Shown here: in pieces, positions 41,037 through 50,993 of the stretch | How the letters are laid out: the number at the start of each line of letters is the position of its first letter | How positions within the stretch are numbered: position 1 is the stretch's first letter | Assembly (NCBI GenBank): GCA_963749575.1 | Contig: CAVVNM010000015.1 | Location: 62,001-126,000 of the forward strand | Length of the DNA: 64,000 nt | Direction: 5' to 3' | Origin: JAMXLO01 sp963749575 | Lineage (GTDB): Bacteria; Pseudomonadota; Alphaproteobacteria; Acetobacterales; Acetobacteraceae | The notes under the pieces: model-generated | Databases searched by the model: none | What the model was told of the DNA's origin: nothing | Seen by the model: the letters and a program-made list of their open reading frames with translations, nothing else | Translations under genes and position numbers: made by a program

Positions 41037-41675
41037 GCCGCGAGGTGCCGATCGATCCGGCGCACGCGGCGCTGCTGTTCGTCGATGTGCAGAATTACAA
41101 CGCGCGTCCAGATGGCGGCGAATATGCCAAGATGACCGCGGCAGAGCGCGATGCACGCTACGGGTATTTCTTCCGCGTGATGCGCGAGCACCGCGCTGCC
41201 CAACATGCAGCGCTTGCAGGCGGCGTGCCGGCGGGCCGGCATCGAGGTGATGTACACGGTAATCGAGGCACTGACGCGCGACGGGCGCGATCTCAGCCTC
41301 GACTACAAGATCAGCGGACTGTTCGTGCCGCGTAACTCGTGGGATGCGAAGGTGCTGGATGACATCGCACCGGCCGAGGACGAGATCGTGCTGCCGAAGT
41401 CGTCCTCGTCGGTGTTCATCTCCACGAACATCGACTACGTGCTGCGCAATCTCGGCGTGCGGTCGCTGATGGTTGCGGGTGCGCTGACCGATCAGTGCAT
41501 CAACTCGGCGGTGCGGGATGCGTGCGATCTCGGTTACCTGGTGACCGTGCCCACCGATGCGTGTGCCACGCTGAGCGCGGAGCGGCACGAGTGGGCGCTG
41601 CGCAACAACCGGGGATACTGTCGGCAGGTGACGACGGATGAGCTGGTGCGGGAGATCGGGGGAGAACGGTCGTGA
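41030..41675 (+). CDS. Isochorismatase-family cysteine hydrolase (frame interrupted)
   Basis: About 214 residues from a GTG at 41030 overlapping the upstream stop. Catalytic Asp in AALLFVDVQNYNARPDGGE. After a break near 41195 come MYTVIEALTRDGRDLSLDY (an insert typical of RutB-like members), the catalytic Lys region VLPKSSSSVF and nucleophile Cys in VAGALTDQCINSAVRDA. Hydrolyses an amide or ureido bond. With the amidohydrolase before it, it suggests breakdown of a cyclic or N-carbamoyl compound. Confidence 0.82.
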
Positions 41676-41791
41676 GCCTGCCGCGTGCGATCCTGCGGCA
41701 TGCCGATCAGCGCTTGGGCGGCGGTGCCTTGCGCTGCCAACACAGCAAGTAATCCGCCATTGTTGCCTCCCTGTGTCTTGCCGAAGTATCG

Positions 41792-42115
41792 TCAAGCCGC
41801 GCCGAACGTCTGCTTCGCCAGATGGACCAGCGCCCGCAGATACGCCTCGCCGTTCTCGGGCGAACGATCGACGCCGATCCTGGCTCGGTAATCGTTCGCC
41901 ATATCCATGAAATCCGCAATCCCATCGGACTCGCCCAGCCAGTTGCAGATTGCGGTATACTCAAGCAACATTGGCGAGCCGCGCAGTCGCCGCAGATCCT
42001 CTGCCAGCTTCACCAGCACCGACGCAGCGTCCCGGCTGATTGCATCCGATGGATCCGCATCCACCTTGCGCATACGCCATTCGGCCGCGCGTTCGAGTTC
42101 CTCCGCTTCCTCCAT
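41792..42115 (-). CDS. Small hypothetical protein coupled to TPP enzyme
   Basis: 107 residues, largely helical and acidic (MEEAEELERAAEWRMRKVDA), with LRRLRGSPMLLEYTAICNWL and DFMDMANDYRARIGVDRSPE. I do not recognise a family. Its ATG overlaps the stop of the upstream TPP enzyme (ATGA), so it is translated with it and could be an assembly or regulatory partner. Confidence 0.6.
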   Translation of the reverse strand: MEEAEELERAAEWRMRKVDADPSDAISRDAASVLVKLAEDLRRLRGSPMLLEYTAICNWLGESDGIADFMDMANDYRARIGVDRSPENGEAYLRALVHLAKQTFGAA

Positions 42116-43759
42116 CACGTCTCCCGACGCGAAAATGCAGTCTCCTGGCTGGTGACGAACTCGAGCAAGCACGCCCTGCCCTCCTCCGTCTGGCGTCGGG
42201 CACGTAGAATCGCATCCGCGACCTGCGACGGATCCTCCACCCGCTCGCTCCAGCCGCCGAGGTCGCGCGCCAGGTTGGCGTAGCTGCCACCAAGATCGCG
42301 CGACCGATAGCGTTCGTGCGACAGCTTCATATGCGGAATCTCGATCGCCATCGCCGAGTTGTTCAGCACGATCGTGCAGATCGGCACGTCGCAGCGCACC
42401 GCGGTCTCGAAATCCAGGCCGGTCATGCCGAACGCCGCATCGCCCATGAAGTTCACGCAGAATTTGTCCGGTGCGGCGACCTTGGCACCGATCGTCAGAC
42501 CAAGCCCGGTGCCGAGCTGGTGCGACTTGCCCCAGCCGAGGTAGCAACGCGGTCGCGTCGCACGATAGAACGGCAGCAACTGCTCGCGCGGACTGCCGGA
42601 GTCATGCGTGACGATCGCCTCGGCAGGATCCACCACGCGCATGAATTCGTTAATTACCCGATACGGCGTAATCGGCGTCTCCGCAGAGGTCAGCTTCGCC
42701 TGCCACTTCGTCAGCCACGCGTCGCGCAGGGTCGCAATTTCCGCCGCGGGTGAGCGGTTCAGCAGACGTCGGCCGAGCCGGTCCTTCACCGCATCCGCCA
42801 GTGCCCTCAGCGTCAGTTTCGCATCGCCGAGCAGTGCCAGCTCGGTCGCGTAGCTCTTGTGCAGATCGCGCGTATCGTTGGTGGCGTGAATGATGGGTAC
42901 GCCCGGCGGCAATGGGGGCGTGGTCAGCGGATGGCGGTTCAGCCCGGTACCGATTGCCAGGATCAGATCCGCGCCCGCATACAGGAAATGCGCGCCGTGG
43001 CCGGTGAAGCCGTTGCCGCCGGAACCAAGCGCCAGGGCATGGTCCTCGGGAAACGCGCTCTTGCCGTCCACGGTGGTCATCACCGGGCTTTGCAGCAGCT
43101 CCGCGAGCAGCACCAGTTCGTCGCTCGCCTCGGCATACAGCACGCCCTGGCCGGCGAGCATCACCGGATGCGATGCATCTACCAGCAGACGCGCGGCCGC
43201 CTCGACATCGTCCGCGTCGGGTGTGGCCCGCGACCGACGCACCGGCGTGTGATCCAGCGTCTCACTGCCGATATCGAGCCCCAACAGGTCGCGCGGCAAC
43301 TCCACCATCACCGGTCCTGGCCGTCCGTTCTTCAACTGGCTGAACGCACGGCGCATCGCCGCCGGCACTTGTTCTGGTTACAATAACGTGCTCGGCCTGC
43401 TTGGTGACCGACGCATAGGTCCGGCTGGAGTGGAACATCGGAAACACCTGCGCCTGCTCGCGCGCATGACCGAGCGGCAGGAACAGCACCGGCACTGAAT
43501 CGGAGAACGTGGTGGCAATTCCGGGGAACGCGTTCTCCGCGCCCGGCCCGTACTGCATCGCAAACACACCGGGGGGCCGGCCGTTGGTAACCCGGGCATA
43601 GCCGTCCGCCATGTCCACGCCGACGCGCTCCTGCCGACAAATGATCGGCCGCAAGCCGCCCGCCACCGCGGTCTCGATCACCGATGTTGTCGGGAAGCAG
43701 AACAGCGTGGTCACGCCTTCGCGTTTCAGGATTTCCACGACGGCCTGGTCTGTGCGCAT
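42115..43759 (-). CDS. Acetolactate synthase-like TPP-dependent enzyme (frame interrupted)
   Basis: About 547 residues. MRTDQAVVEILKREGVTTLF, active-site Glu in IICRQERVGVDMADGYARVT, QYGPGAENAFPGIATTFSD, then near 43375 an extra base breaks the frame before PEQVPAAMRRAFSQL. The central domain (ARLLVDASHPVMLAGQGVLY) and TPP-Mg motif FMGDAAFGMTGLDFETAV ... LNNSAMAIE follow. Likely a decarboxylase, synthase or oxalyl-CoA-type lyase; the exact reaction is not determinable. Coupled to the small hypothetical gene downstream. Confidence 0.85.
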
Positions 43760-43854
43760 CTGCTCCTCCCTTGCGGCGTTTGGGAAAGCCTATGGCGTGA
43801 CCAGCCTGACTGGCAATCCGACCCCGCCATCGCAGTGCGCAAGACGGCGATATC

Positions 43855-46800
43855 TCATCCGTCCAGCAATGCCCGGATCTTCGCTGCCAACGCGCCGTGA
43901 GTGAACGGCTTCGGCAGCAGATGAGTACCTGGATCCAGAATCCCGCCATGCACAATGGCGTTCCGCGCGTAGCCCGTGGTGAACAGCACCAAAAGCTCTG
44001 GACGTTGCTGGCGCGCCTGATCGGCAAGCTGTCGCCCGTTCATGCCGCCAGGCAGCCCGACATCCGTGAACAGCAGGCGGATGGCAGGGTGGCGCGCCAG
44101 CACCTCGAGACCGGCCCAGCCATTCGCTGCCGTCAGCACACGGTAGCCCAGTTCGCGCAGCGCCTCGGTGCTGTAGGCGCGCACCGCTTCGTCATCTTCC
44201 ACCACCAGTACCAGTTCGCCCGAGCCACCGTTCGGTGCGGCAGCAGTCGCTTCGGCCGCATTATCGAATTGGCCTTCGCCGACCAGGCGCGGCAGATACA
44301 GCTTCACCACGGTCCCATGATCCGGCTCGCTGTACAGCTTGATGTGGCCGTCCGACTGCTTGATGAAGCCGTAGACTTGGCTGAGCCCGAGTCCGGTGCC
44401 CTGACCGACCTCCTTGGTGGTGAAGAACGGTTCGAACACCCGCTCCATCGTGTCCTTCGTCATGCCGGTCCCGGTGTCCGATACGGCAATCATCACATAC
44501 TGCCCCGGCAGCACCTCCTGGTGTTGCCGCGCATATGTCTCATCCAGGTAGGTGTTCGCGGTCTCGATGGTCAGCCCGCCGCCATTCGGCATTGCATCTC
44601 GCGCATTCACCGCAAGGTTCAGCAGCGCGCTCTCCAGATGGTTCGGGTCGGCCATGGCACGCCACAATCCACCGGCCAAGACGGTCTCGATCGCGACCGC
44701 CTCGCCGAGCGTGCGCCTCAGCAGCTCCGACATGCCGGCGACCAGCTTGTTTGCATCGAGCGGCTGCGGATCGAGCGCCTGGCGCCGCGCGAACGCCAGC
44801 AGACGCTGGGTCAGCGACGCGGCGCGCTGCGAGCCCGTTTCGATCATGCGCACGGCGCGCCAGATGCGGTCGCCGTGCTGTCCGAGCTCCTGTGGCAGCA
44901 GGCGCCGCAATGTATCGGCACCGCCACAGACCGCCGTGAGCAGGTTATTGAAGTCGTGCGCCACACCGCCGGTGAGCTGGCCCACGGCCTCCATCTTCTG
45001 CGCCTGCCGCAGCAACTCCTCCGCGTGCATGCGTTCGGCGATCTCCGCCGACACGCGCTGCTCGAGGCCATCGTTGAGCTGGCGCAGGCTCTCCTGCGCC
45101 TGCCGGCTGGCGTGGTACAGCCGCGCGTTGTCGATGGCGATCGCCGCCTGCGCCGCAATGCCGCCGGCGATCAGTTCATCGCGCTCGGCGAACACGCCGG
45201 TCTCAAAGTGGCCGAAGAACAGTCCCCCGAGTACTTCGCCGGAGCGCGATACAACTGGTGCGGCGAGATAGCTGCGCACCGGCAAATGGCCTTTCGGCTT
45301 GCCGTAATAGGGCGGGTTCTGGCCATAGCGCGGATCGCGCGTGATATCGTCCGAGCGAATGACACCCTCGCCGCGGAACGTCGGATCGAACACCTTCGTG
45401 TTACGCGGCATCGGAAAATCGGCGAACGCCTCACGTGGCGCGCCGGACAGCGTGTAGAGCGTGTACAACTTACCGGCATCGTTCAGCGCATTGTAGAAGA
45501 ATGCGCCGAATTGCGCGCCGGTCAGTTCGACCGCGGCGTCGGTCACCGTCTGCACAAGCCGCTCGAGGTCGAGCTGCGCAGCAATGGCAGTGCCGGTGCG
45601 ATTGAGCAGCTCCAGCCGCCGCGCCTCGTCGCGGATCTGCTCCGCTGCCTCGCGACGGATCCGTGCGAGCTCCAGGTTCGATCGCACGCGTGCCAGCAAC
45701 TCGCGCGCGGCGAACGGCTTCACCAGATAGTCGTCCGCGCCGGCGTCAAGACCTTCCACGTGCGCCTCCCCGCCGGCGCGCGCCGACAGCAGGATGACCG
45801 GCAGGTCGCGCAGCTGCGGATCGGCCCGCATCGCGGCCAGCAGGCCGAAGCCATCGAGCCGTGGCATCATAACATCGCTCAGCAGCAGATCGGGGCGCTG
45901 CTCACGGATGGCCCGCAAGGCGGCCTCGCCGTCCTCGACGACCCGAACGTCGTACTGCGTCCCCAGCAGACGCATGACGTAGTCGCGCATATCCGCATTG
46001 TCGTCCGCCAGCAGGACGCGGGGCCGCACCATCGGATGCGACTCGATACCGGTCACCCCGGCCAACGTCGTCGCCGACTCCAGGATGCCGGCGTCCAGGT
46101 CTGGGGAGCGCCCCGGCCGCGGCAGCCAGCGCATCGCTTCCGTCACGAAGGACGCCGCAGCGACACCCTCGGGCGTGGTGCGGCCGCGATCGTGCGATAC
46201 CTGATCGGGCGGCAGATGCGCGAAGCCGAGAGGCAATGCAACGCGTACCGTGGTGCCGGCACCGACCGTGCTGCGCACCTCGATCGTGCCACCATGCAGG
46301 CGGACCAACTCGCTCACCAGCGCGAGACCGATCCCGGTCCCTTCCATCGTGCGCGCGACCTGCCCCTCGATGCGATGAAACCGATCAAAGATGCGCGGCA
46401 GTTCTGCCTCAGGGATTCCCACACCTGTGTCGCTAACCAGCAGCTCGGCCGTCCGTTCATCGGCAACTTGCACCGTCACGGTCACACCGCCATCGAGCGT
46501 GTACTTGAACGCATTGGATACCAGGTTCAGCACCACGCGTTCCCACATGTCGGCATCTACGAACACCGGCTGCGGCCCGGTGGGCAATTGACGGCAAGCA
46601 CAAGTCCGGCGTGCTCATAGGCCGAGCGGAAGTTGCTGGCCAGCTCAGCGGTGTATGCGGCAAGATCGGTCGGACGATATGTCGCACGCACCCGTCCCGC
46701 CTCGATGCGGGAAAAATCCAACAGGGTGTTGACCAGACGGAGCAGCCGCAGCCCGTTGCGGTGAACTACGTTCAGGCGCTCGCCGGCGGCCGCATCGCGC

Positions 46801-47972
46801 CCGGCAATCTCCTCCTCCAGCGGGCCGAGCATCAGTGTCAGAGGGGTGCGGAATTCGTGACTGACGTTGGAGAAGAATGCAGTCTTTGCGCGGTCCATCT
46901 CGGCCAGCGCTTCGGCGCGCTGACGCTCAGCTTCATAGGCGCGCGCGCTGGCCAGGCCGGATGCGATCTGCGCGGCCACCAGATCGACAAAGCTGGTATA
47001 GCTTTCCGACAGCGGCCGGTACGGATTGAGCCCCACCAGCAGCATTCCGGCAGGCTTGGTCTGTCCCTGCTGAACGATCGGCACCGCCATGGCCAGATGC
47101 GGTGGCCGATCCCAGTCACCGGCCGGGAGCGATCCGAACGGCGCGAGATTGTCAACGGTCACATGCGGCGCGCCGGCGAGGATCTGGGCAGCGGGATGCA
47201 TCGGCGGCAAGCTGGCGATGTCGATCTCCGGAATGGCAATCCGATGCTCGCGGGCGATTCCGGTGGCGCAGGCCAGACGCGCCCGCTTTGCTTCCGCGTC
47301 GAACAGCCAGGCAATGGCGAACGGCAGATCACGCTGATTGGTGGCGAGCCCGCGCTCGATCGCCGCCAGCACCTCCGGCTCGGTCCGCACGGCGGCCAGC
47401 AATGAGGCGAGTTCGCGCAGCGTGGCCAGCCGGCGCTCGCCGATGACCCGGTCGGTGTCTTCGGTGACGACGCACAGCATGCCGCCGATCGCGCCGGTAT
47501 CGTCCGGCAACGGGCTGTACGAGAAGGTATGGTAGGTCTCCTCGGGATATCCGTTCCTCTCAAGGAACAAACGCAGACCCTCGTCCCAGGTGGCCTTGCC
47601 GGTCCGCATGACGGTCTCGCTGCGTGGGCCGACATCCGGCCAGATCTCGGCCCATACCTCGGAGGTCCGACGGCCGAGCGCCCACGGATGTTTCGCGCCA
47701 AGCGTCATCGCGGCATAGGCATCGTTGTAGAAGAACGTCAGCTCGCTTCCCCAGCCGAGCCACATGGCGTAGCGCGATGTGACCAGGATGCGCAGCACGG
47801 TCCGCAGACTTTGCGGCCAGGCATCCTGTGGACCGACCGGGCTCGCCGACCAGTCCTTGACACCAATCAAGGCAGCCATGGTACCGCCGGCCGTCACAAA
47901 CGCCGATTTGGCATCTGCCAACGGCTGAGCGAAGTCCGCTCCCTCGCTCCGTGACTGCGCCGAGTGATTCAT
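43855..47972 (-). CDS. Large hybrid sensor kinase with two kinase modules and two receivers (frame interrupted)
   Basis: About 1370 residues, no membrane span. N-terminal PAS-like domain (WGSELTFFYNDAYAAMTLGA), GAF domain, HisKA-1 FFSNVSHEFRTPLTLMLGPL, HATPase-1 (NLVSNAFKYTLDG, DTGVGIP, GTGIGLALVSELV). Receiver-1 has VLLADDNADMRDYVMRLL with LLSDVMMPRLDG. Then come a second GAF, HisKA-2 LTGGVAHDFNNLLTAVCGGA, HATPase-2 (DTGTGMT) and receiver-2 (LLFTDVGLPGGMNG). A lost T near 46590 breaks the frame between HisKA-1 and HATPase-1 (expected NLPTGPQPVFVD). Probably a cytoplasmic integrator of light or redox signals; no partner regulator is adjacent. Confidence 0.85.
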
Positions 47973-48120
47973 TGCTCATTCCCCAAGCGGCTGAATATGT
48001 AGGGGAAACCGGTTTCGGCAAATTGTCGTGGCGAGCAACTTCGATCGTCTCACGCCTTGTTGACGGTGTTGCCACCGGGCGCCGCGCGCGATACGTCCTC
48101 GACACGGCCGGGGAACCACC

Positions 48121-49195
48121 ATGCGTGAATATCGTATTGCCTCCATTCCAGCCGACGGCATCGGTCCCGAGGTCATCGGCGCCGGTCTGGAGGTGCTGGA
48201 TGCGGTCGCCGCCCGCGACGGCGGCTTCAGGCTGGTCATCGACCACTACGACTGGGGCTCCAACTGGTATCGCAAGCATGGCAGCTTCATGCCCGCCGAT
48301 GCGCTCGCCTGGCTGCGCACCGCCGACGCGATCTATTTCGGCGCGGTCGGCGATCCGAACATCCCCGACCACATTACGCTGTGGGGCCTGCGCCTGCCGA
48401 TCTGCCAGGGCCTCGACCAGTACGCCAACGTGCGCCCGACGCGCATCCTGCCCGGCATCACGTCGCCGCTGCGCGACGTGGGACCCGGTGATCTCGATTG
48501 GGTGATCGTGCGCGAGAACAGCGAGGGCGAGTACCTCCGGCCACGGCGGACGCGTGCATCGCGGCCTGCCCGAGGAAGTTGCGACCGAAACCGCGATCTT
48601 CACCCGCCGCGGCGTCGAGCGGATCATGCGCTTCGCCTTCGACATCGCGCGCAGCCGGCCACGCAAGCACCTAACCGTCGTCACCAAGTCGAATGCGCAG
48701 CGTCACGGCATGGTGTTCTGGGACGAGATCGCCGGCCTGGTGTCGCACGACTATCGCGACGTGACCTGGGACAAGGAACTGGTCGATGCGATGACCATGC
48801 GCATGGTGCGCAAACCGCAGACCATCGACACTGTGGTGGCGACCAACCTGCACGCCGACATCCTGTCGGATCTCGCCGCGGCGCTCGCCGGATCGCTTGG
48901 CATCGCACCGACCGGCAACGTCGATCCGGAGCGCCGCAGCCCATCGATGTTCGAGCCGATCCACGGTTCGGCGTTCGACATCACCGGCAAGGGCATCGCC
49001 AATCCAGTGGCAAGCTTCTGGACCGCGGCGATGATGCTGGAACACCTGGGCGAGAAGCCCGCGGCGGATCTGCTGATGCGCGCGGTGGAACAAGTGTGTG
49101 CGGCCGGCATCATGACGCCCGATCTCGACGGCAAGGCGACGACCGCGGAGGTGACCCGCGCGGTGTGCGACGCGGTGCGTGGCATGAACCGCTAG
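48121..49195 (+). CDS. Tartrate dehydrogenase/decarboxylase-like (IMDH family), frame interrupted
   Basis: About 357 residues. RIASIPADGIGPEVIGAGLE, IYFGAVGDPNIPDHITLWGL, YANVRPTRILPGITSPL and VIVRENSEGEY mark a beta-decarboxylating dehydrogenase. One extra C near 48532 breaks the frame; the alternative frame reads SGHGGRVHRGLPEEVATETA and continues with KSNAQRHGMVFWDEI, NLHADILSDLAAALAGSLG and FEPIHGSAFDITGKGIANPV. The LWGLR substrate loop instead of the IMDH form favours D-malate/tartrate. Divergent from the hybrid kinase (about 148-base gap). Confidence 0.82.
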
Positions 49196-49201
49196 CTCAC
49201 G

Positions 49202-50125
49202 TCAAATTCTACCGGGAAACTTTGCTCGCAACACCGTGACGAACCGGTCTGCCACTTTGATGAAGCCGGCAGGAAACGGATGCAATTCATTGGCCCAATC
49301 GGCAGGCGTGAGCGTTCCCTGCGTGTCCACCAGAAAGAGCAGGTTAGCGGCATCGCTCGCGAGCCGAACCAGCATTGCCTTGAAGGCGAGCAACGTCTGA
49401 CGACAGATCACCTCACCTTCCGCAGGAGTCCATCCGGCGAAATCGATCGACGGCTTGAGCCATGGTCCCACACAGGCTGGGTGCTTTCCGGTCGGCAGCG
49501 GAAAATCGTAGCAATGCGCGAAGATGGGCACGCCTTGCGCATAGCGATCGCGGAACTCGATGAGATCACGATAGGATGCTTCGACCATGCCAAGTGCTTC
49601 CTCGAACCGTTGCGCATTCAGCCCATTCGCGCTGGTCGCCGCGTTATCGAGAAAGATGCAGAACTGATCGCCGGCAATGTCGTTGCCTCCGGCAGAAAAC
49701 AAAATCGCGTCCGGCTTGTCATTCAGCCAGTTTGCCGGATCCTGCAGAAGCTCAATCATCCGCTGCTGCTTCGGGAGTGACATCTCCTCGGTCGACGCGT
49801 CGCCATGATGCGCCACATTGACGATCACCGGATTGATCGTTCCCATGCCGCGAAGCTGTGCGATGACGTCCGTATCGGAAAGTGTAAGTGCGTTCCCGTC
49901 GAGAGGGTAGTCGAACCAGCTGTCGCCCTGTGCCAGCATCACCAACGGCTTGACGGCCGGCTTCGCAGCCAGTGCCATCGAAGCATGAACTGCGCGTAGC
50001 CGCGCGATCCTCTTCTGGTGAATTGCAACGCGCTCGGCAATTTCGGCTTCTATGGTCTCGTTCATCTGCTGACGCAGAGCGATGCTCTTCCGCACCGGAC
50101 TTTCCACAGTCATGTCAGCGCACAT
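49202..50125 (-). CDS. SGNH/GDSL-type hydrolase
   Basis: 307 residues from the ATG at 50125 behind GGGGGGAAC. A basic helical N-terminal 60 residues, then KPLVMLAQGDSWFDYPLDGN (block I Ser), VNVAHHGDASTEEMS, ILFSAGGNDIAGDQF (block III Asn) and ANELHPFPAGFIKVADRF (block V His). No signal peptide, so cytoplasmic esterase, lipase or other hydrolase. Only six bases from the convergent tartrate-dehydrogenase-like stop. Confidence 0.8.
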   Translation of the reverse strand: MCADMTVESPVRKSIALRQQMNETIEAEIAERVAIHQKRIARLRAVHASMALAAKPAVKPLVMLAQGDSWFDYPLDGNALTLSDTDVIAQLRGMGTINPVIVNVAHHGDASTEEMSLPKQQRMIELLQDPANWLNDKPDAILFSAGGNDIAGDQFCIFLDNAATSANGLNAQRFEEALGMVEASYRDLIEFRDRYAQGVPIFAHCYDFPLPTGKHPACVGPWLKPSIDFAGWTPAEGEVICRQTLLAFKAMLVRLASDAANLLFLVDTQGTLTPADWANELHPFPAGFIKVADRFVTVLRAKFPGRI

Positions 50126-50273
50126 GTTGTTCCCCCCGGAAATGCTACCAACTCGCAATTATCCCCCCAATTCCCCGGCCAGACAGTGAACTACCTCACA
50201 GATCGGGCGTTGCCAGGGGGCAGGGACAGGCGTTATCTCCTCGTTGAAAACACGGCAGGAACCATCGACGCAC

Positions 50274-50993
50274 ATGCACGTCCCGCCGACTGTCGAGGAG
50301 CAGCGCCTGCTGGATGACGCGGCTGCGCTGGTCCCTTTGCTCGCCGATCGCGCCGCGGCAACCAACGCCAACCGCGACGTGCCGCCCGAGACGATCGCCG
50401 ACTTCCACCGGATCAGCATCCTGCGCATCATCCAGCCGCGCCGCTTCGGCGGTCTGCAGCTTCGCTTCTCGCTGTTCTCACGGATCGTCGAGACCCTCAC
50501 CGAGGGCTGCGCCTCGTCCGCCTGGGTCTATGCCGTGCTCGGCGAGCATCAGTGGCTGCTCGCATCGTATCCCCTGCAGGCACAGATCGACGTCTGGGGC
50601 GACGATCCGCGGGCACTGGCGTCGTCCTCATTGGCCCCGCGTAGCGTGGCCGAACGTGTCGCCGGCGGATGGCGGTTAAGCGGACTGTACTCGTTCTCCA
50701 GCGGCAGCACACACGCGCGCTGGGCCATCATCGGCGCGTTTCTCGGCAACCACGGCGATCCTGCCGGCATCGCCTACTTGCTGGTGCCGTTCAGCGACAT
50801 CGAGATCGTCGACGACTGGCATGTGCTCGGTCTGGCCGGCACCGGCAGCCGCTCGCTGCAACTGTCCGACGTGTTCGTGCCCGAGCATCGCTGCGTGCTG
50901 CTGAGCGAACTGCTCGCCGGCACGCCACCCGGCGCGCAGGTGCACACGGACTATCCGCTGGTCCGCGTGCCACGCGGGCTGATGGTGAATTAT
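50274..50993 (+). pseudogene. Flavin-dependent monooxygenase/acyl-CoA-dehydrogenase-like protein, 5' part (disrupted by IS)
   Basis: First 240 residues of an acyl-CoA-dehydrogenase-fold flavin monooxygenase of the DszC/HpaB-related type: VPPETIADFHRISILRIIQP, FGGLQLRFSLFSRIVETLTE, SAWVYAVLGEHQWLLASYP, GWRLSGLYSFSSGSTHARWA. It ends exactly at codons AAT-TAT, where the insertion begins. Joined to 52664-53113 it gives 389 residues in frame. Reduced-flavin-dependent hydroxylation or oxidative cleavage of a small molecule is the family's usual role. As sequenced the gene is inactive. Confidence 0.85.
50989..50993. repeat. Target-site duplication ATTAT, left copy
   Basis: Identical to 52659-52663; directly abuts the left terminus CCTAGAACCGGCAGTTG of the element. 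Removing one copy and the element restores the host reading frame. Confidence 0.85.

Noticed and set aside
41676..41791. Possible tiny gene (about 17 codons) with GGAGG before ATG on the minus strand
   Set aside because: Too short and no recognisable content; could be leader or chance.
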